Source of the DNA: Moorena sp. SS36440bin_2
GTDB lineage: Bacteria > Cyanobacteriota > Cyanobacteriia > Cyanobacteriales > Coleofasciculaceae
Assembly: GCA_011524395.1 (NCBI GenBank)
Contig: WTKN01000021.1
Span: 1 to 45,698, forward strand
Direction: 5' to 3'
DNA: 45,698 bases
The notes under the pieces: generated by a model
Database searches by the model: none
What the model saw: only the letters and a program-made list of their open reading frames with translations
Told to the model about the DNA's origin: nothing
Program-made: the position numbers and the translations under genes
Shown here: piece after piece, positions 42,851 to 45,698 of the stretch
Layout of the letters: every line of letters starts with the position of its first letter
Numbering within the stretch: position 1 is the first letter of the stretch

Positions 42851-45097
42851 TTAGCTTTCGATCACAACCGTGAGGTTACCGGAATTTTTGACCACTTTAC
42901 AGGTGGTGGTTGTGTCAGCTCGTTCCAATTGCAAGTCTAGCACCGTTGAACCAATCCGCAAGTTACGAACTAAGAGTTGATTGATAAAATTTGGTAAAGT
43001 TGGTTTGAAAATATGTAAATTGTTTCCTGGAGCATCCGGTTCCAAATTCACCATCATTTGCAGCAGTTGGAAAATACTGCCAGTTGCCCAGGCTTGGAGA
43101 GGACAGGCTCCTGGATACTTGACCGGAGAGCTGTTGGGAGTGCGCTGGTAACCAGAGAATAGTTCTGGAGGACGATAGTAGGGTTGCTCAACGGTCATGT
43201 CAATCATGCCTTTGGCAATTTCTAAGGCTTGATCAACTTGATTTAGCGTACGCAATCCCAGGGCAATCAAGGAATTTTCGTGGGGCCAAACTGAGCCGAC
43301 ATGATAGCTGATCGGATTGTAAGCAGCGGATTGATTAGTTAGGGTACGAATCCCCCAACCATTAAACATATCTGGTTCTAACAGTCGCTTTGCTACACTA
43401 GCTGCTTTTTCTGGAGTAAAAATGCCCAAAGACAAGCAATGGCCAGGATTGGAGGTTATGCTATCTACTAGTTTTCTTTTTCCATCTAGTGCTAAGGCAC
43501 AGAAGTCTAGGTCGTCTAGCCAAAAATCCTGATTGAAGCGTTCCTTGAGTTCCTGGGCTTGGTTTTCCCAACGCTCCGCTAAATCAATTCGCTGCTTGAT
43601 CCTGGCCAGATGGCTTAGCCTAACTTTAGCGCCATAGACATAAGCTTGGACTTCGCATAATGCGATCGCTCCCGTTGCTAGGGAACCATCACGAGTGACC
43701 ATGGAATCACCGGAATCCTTCCACCCTTGATTACGCAAACCCTTTTTGGATTGGCGCTGATAACAGAGATAGCCGTTTTCCTGAGATTGACTATCAATCC
43801 AATCCATGGCAGCCAAAGCATTGGGCCAGAGCTGGTCTAGGGTAGTGGTGTCATTTGTCCAAGCATAGTAATCGGCATAGAGTATCAGCCAGAGTGGGGT
43901 AGCATCAACTGTACCGTAGTAGGGAGTATGAGGAATTTCCCGACAGCGAGCTAATTCCCCAACCCGGAGTTCATGCAAAATCTTACCTGGTTGCTCATCC
44001 CGCGATGGGTTATCCTCTTGGCCTTGGTACTGGGCTAAAATTTCCAGAGTCCCTTTGGCGATGGTAGGGTCAAGGATTAAGGTTTGTGAGGCAGCAATTA
44101 AGGAATCTCGTCCAAACAAGGTGGAAAACCGAGGTACTCCTGCGGAAAGAACTGTGCAGCCATTAATAGTCTGCCTTAGTAAAAAGATGTCTCGTATTGC
44201 CCGAGAAATCACTTGGTTAAGGGTTTCATTATCCGAGCTAATGTGAGTTATCTGTTTATACCATTCCTGGTTTTGGAGTAAGTTAGCGGTCTTAGCTTCT
44301 TCAAGGGTGGTGGGAATGTTAGCTGTAGTGATTCGGGCTTTGTGGGTGACCATTTCTAGTCGATAGCCTAAGGTTTCCGTAGCGCCAGGCTTAAGGCACA
44401 AGTCCCAAACTGCTGTGTCCCCTTTGTAGGTGTCTGGGAGACGGTGCATAAAGTAGATCTGAGATTCAACCAGGGAGTTATCGAGTCCCTGGTAAGCTAG
44501 GTTGATGGTATTGGTGTTGAACTCAGTTAGGCTTAGCAGGGTATCTAAATCGATATCGATATCAGGGGGTAGTGAACGCAGCAGAGTTCCCCGTTGCTGT
44601 CGCTGATGACCCCGGACTTCAAACCAGTCTTTAAAATCGGCATCAAAACTGAGGCTGACGCTGAAGTTAAGGGGTTGAGTGTCGTAATTGGTGATTACAA
44701 TTTCTTCCCATAAGCCACCATGGAGGGCTAGCTGCCGCTGAATGCCTAGGGTTTTTGGGGGAAGATTAGGTGAACGGGGATTGCAACACATGACCGATAG
44801 GACAAATCCTTCCTCAGCACTGCTACTAAGGGGAATGGGGAGTTGCCCTTCAATTTGTAACTCTAAGCGAGAGAGAAAGCGGGTATCTTGACAAAATAAC
44901 CCGGTTGTGCTGGTGGTTTCGTTTTCTAAGTTTCCCGAAATATTCCCTAGGGTATCTGTGACTAAAAACAGGTCATCTACTTTGAGAGGAAGGGTTGGTA
45001 GAGGTTGGTTTGTGGTGAGCCGAGGCCATTCGGTCATCGACAACTGCTCGGTAGGAAGGTATCGTCTACCATCTCGTTCGATAATCTGTAGATCCAT
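42851..45097 (-). CDS. Amylo-alpha-1,6-glucosidase / glycogen debranching-type enzyme
   Basis: 748 aa. An N-terminal GDE_N-like beta-sandwich (TTGLFCQDTRFLSRLELQ and YDTQPLNFSVSLSFDADFKDWFEVRG) is followed by a glucoamylase-like (alpha/alpha)6 barrel (GVPRFSTLFGRDSLIAA, GWKDSGDSMVTRDGSLATG, NPISYHVGSVWPHENSLIALGL). Such proteins remove alpha-1,6 branch glucose; many cyanobacterial members are annotated amylo-alpha-1,6-glucosidase but lack an assigned substrate. There is no signal peptide. It is upstream of susA on the same strand. The ATG at 45097 gives the conserved DLQIIERDGRRYLPTEQL start. Confidence 0.88.
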   Translation of the reverse strand: MDLQIIERDGRRYLPTEQLSMTEWPRLTTNQPLPTLPLKVDDLFLVTDTLGNISGNLENETTSTTGLFCQDTRFLSRLELQIEGQLPIPLSSSAEEGFVLSVMCCNPRSPNLPPKTLGIQRQLALHGGLWEEIVITNYDTQPLNFSVSLSFDADFKDWFEVRGHQRQQRGTLLRSLPPDIDIDLDTLLSLTEFNTNTINLAYQGLDNSLVESQIYFMHRLPDTYKGDTAVWDLCLKPGATETLGYRLEMVTHKARITTANIPTTLEEAKTANLLQNQEWYKQITHISSDNETLNQVISRAIRDIFLLRQTINGCTVLSAGVPRFSTLFGRDSLIAASQTLILDPTIAKGTLEILAQYQGQEDNPSRDEQPGKILHELRVGELARCREIPHTPYYGTVDATPLWLILYADYYAWTNDTTTLDQLWPNALAAMDWIDSQSQENGYLCYQRQSKKGLRNQGWKDSGDSMVTRDGSLATGAIALCEVQAYVYGAKVRLSHLARIKQRIDLAERWENQAQELKERFNQDFWLDDLDFCALALDGKRKLVDSITSNPGHCLSLGIFTPEKAASVAKRLLEPDMFNGWGIRTLTNQSAAYNPISYHVGSVWPHENSLIALGLRTLNQVDQALEIAKGMIDMTVEQPYYRPPELFSGYQRTPNSSPVKYPGACPLQAWATGSIFQLLQMMVNLEPDAPGNNLHIFKPTLPNFINQLLVRNLRIGSTVLDLQLERADTTTTCKVVKNSGNLTVVIES

Positions 45098-45264
45098 AAA
45101 ATCAGCGCTAGGGCTTTGGGTTTAACTAGTGGTGGACGCTTGGGGGATGTCATAAGTCTCTCTCTACCGCTGTTGTCAGGGTCGGGAGACATCGACATTA
45201 CCCAAGTTAATTATCAATTGTTTTGGACAGGTCGAGGATCGAAGATTTAGTAACGGGAAAAGGA

Positions 45265-45313
45265 AGCAGGGAGCAGGGAGCAGGGAGCAGGGAGCAGGGA
45301 GCAGGGAGCAGGG
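45265..45313. repeat. Heptanucleotide STRR (GGGAGCA x7)
   Basis: About seven consecutive perfect GGGAGCA units (AGCAGGG phase). It is one of the most regular blocks in the window. Confidence 0.9.
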
Positions 45314-45523
45314 AAAAAATATTGTTGACTTTATAGTTATGAAAAACCCTGTATTATAAGTATCTAAAATTAGAGATTACCAAAGAGTCAACATTTTTAA
45401 TTACTATAGAAAAAATTTATATTCCTTGATTTAGGAAATATAAAAAAATGCTCGTTGTCTATAATTTAATAAAACCAAAGCTGATTGTTCATAATACTAA
45501 AAACTATCCTCTCTTTCCTACTA

Positions 45524-45604
45524 TTCCCTACTCCCTGATCCCTGCTCCCTTTTCCCTTTTCCCTTTTCCCGATTCCCGATTCCCGATTCCCGATTCCCGA
45601 TTCC
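45524..45604. repeat. Heptanucleotide STRR (TCCCTTT/TTCCCGA)
   Basis: CTCCCTGATCCCTGCTCCC units pass into TCCCTTT and then five TTCCCGA units, all 7-bp phased and opposite in orientation to 45265-45313. Confidence 0.85.
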
Positions 45605-45698
45605 CTCTATGTTTACATCTCAAATGAAAATGCTATCTGGTCAGAGGATTGCTACCCTTAGAGCTAAATGGTAATCCCTAAAGTTGAGTAATGACTGA

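Larger units (their letters stand above)
45098..45698. other. 601-bp window end, repeat-rich, no gene
   Basis: Upstream of the debranching gene. It contains heptamer blocks at 45265-45313 and 45524-45604 and an AT-rich stretch between them. No CDS is supported up to the window edge. Confidence 0.65.

Noticed and set aside
1-45698. tRNA or rRNA genes
   Set aside because: No convincing TPsiC arm with cloverleaf context or rRNA motif was seen by eye; a tRNAscan-SE run would decide.

Overview
The window looks like chromosomal DNA of a large filamentous marine cyanobacterium, most likely a Moorena (Moorea/Lyngbya)-type genome. The assignment is inferred from frequent GCGATCGC (HIP1) octamers, many heptanucleotide short tandem repeats of the GGGAGCA/GGGAGTA kind, several dispersed palindromic repeats and a typical cyanobacterial gene set. 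I saw no rRNA, tRNA or CRISPR array by eye.

Layout. (1) 1-6000 is housekeeping: a DUF4340 membrane protein, a stomatin/band-7 protein, and on the minus strand folP, tpiA and pnp. (2) 6674-10027 encodes a large SNF2-family helicase; its usual bacterial partner type, a SWIM zinc-finger protein, appears only at 20885-21748. (3) Between them is an accessory island of about 10.8 kb. It holds three co-oriented minus-strand genes that look like one conflict/signalling module: a 932-aa protein made of 17 near-identical 46-residue TPR units, a P-loop AAA/STAND-type ATPase, and a protein joining an apparently inactive STAND-like domain to five TPR units. Upstream of the first of these is a striking array of 13 GTAC cores spaced exactly 21 bp apart. 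The island also carries a DUF29 gene, a VapBC-type toxin-antitoxin pair, two orphan antitoxin-like genes, a Gmad2-LysM protein and a MITE with an 8-bp target duplication. (4) 21.7-25.5 kb has a methyltransferase, a rhomboid protease and a lipoprotein serpin. (5) 25.6-45.1 kb is rich in carbohydrate genes: two divergent GH68/GH32-like beta-propeller enzymes, a GT4 glycosyltransferase, a GH65 phosphorylase fused to beta-phosphoglucomutase, sucrose synthase and an amylo-alpha-1,6-glucosidase. Interspersed are pgsA, a CSP41-like epimerase, surE and a Crp/Fnr regulator.

How they may work together. The carbohydrate genes suggest turnover of sucrose, disaccharides and glycogen: sucrose synthase makes sugar nucleotide from sucrose, the GH65-betaPGM fusion turns a disaccharide into glucose-6-phosphate, and the debranching-type enzyme acts on alpha-glucan. 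The TPR/ATPase/inactive-STAND trio resembles multi-gene NTPase-plus-repeat conflict systems known from multicellular bacteria. No toxic effector domain is visible, so its activity is unknown.

Intergenic regions are heavily populated by repeats, at least three small inverted-repeat elements and several hairpins, some of which run into coding sequence.
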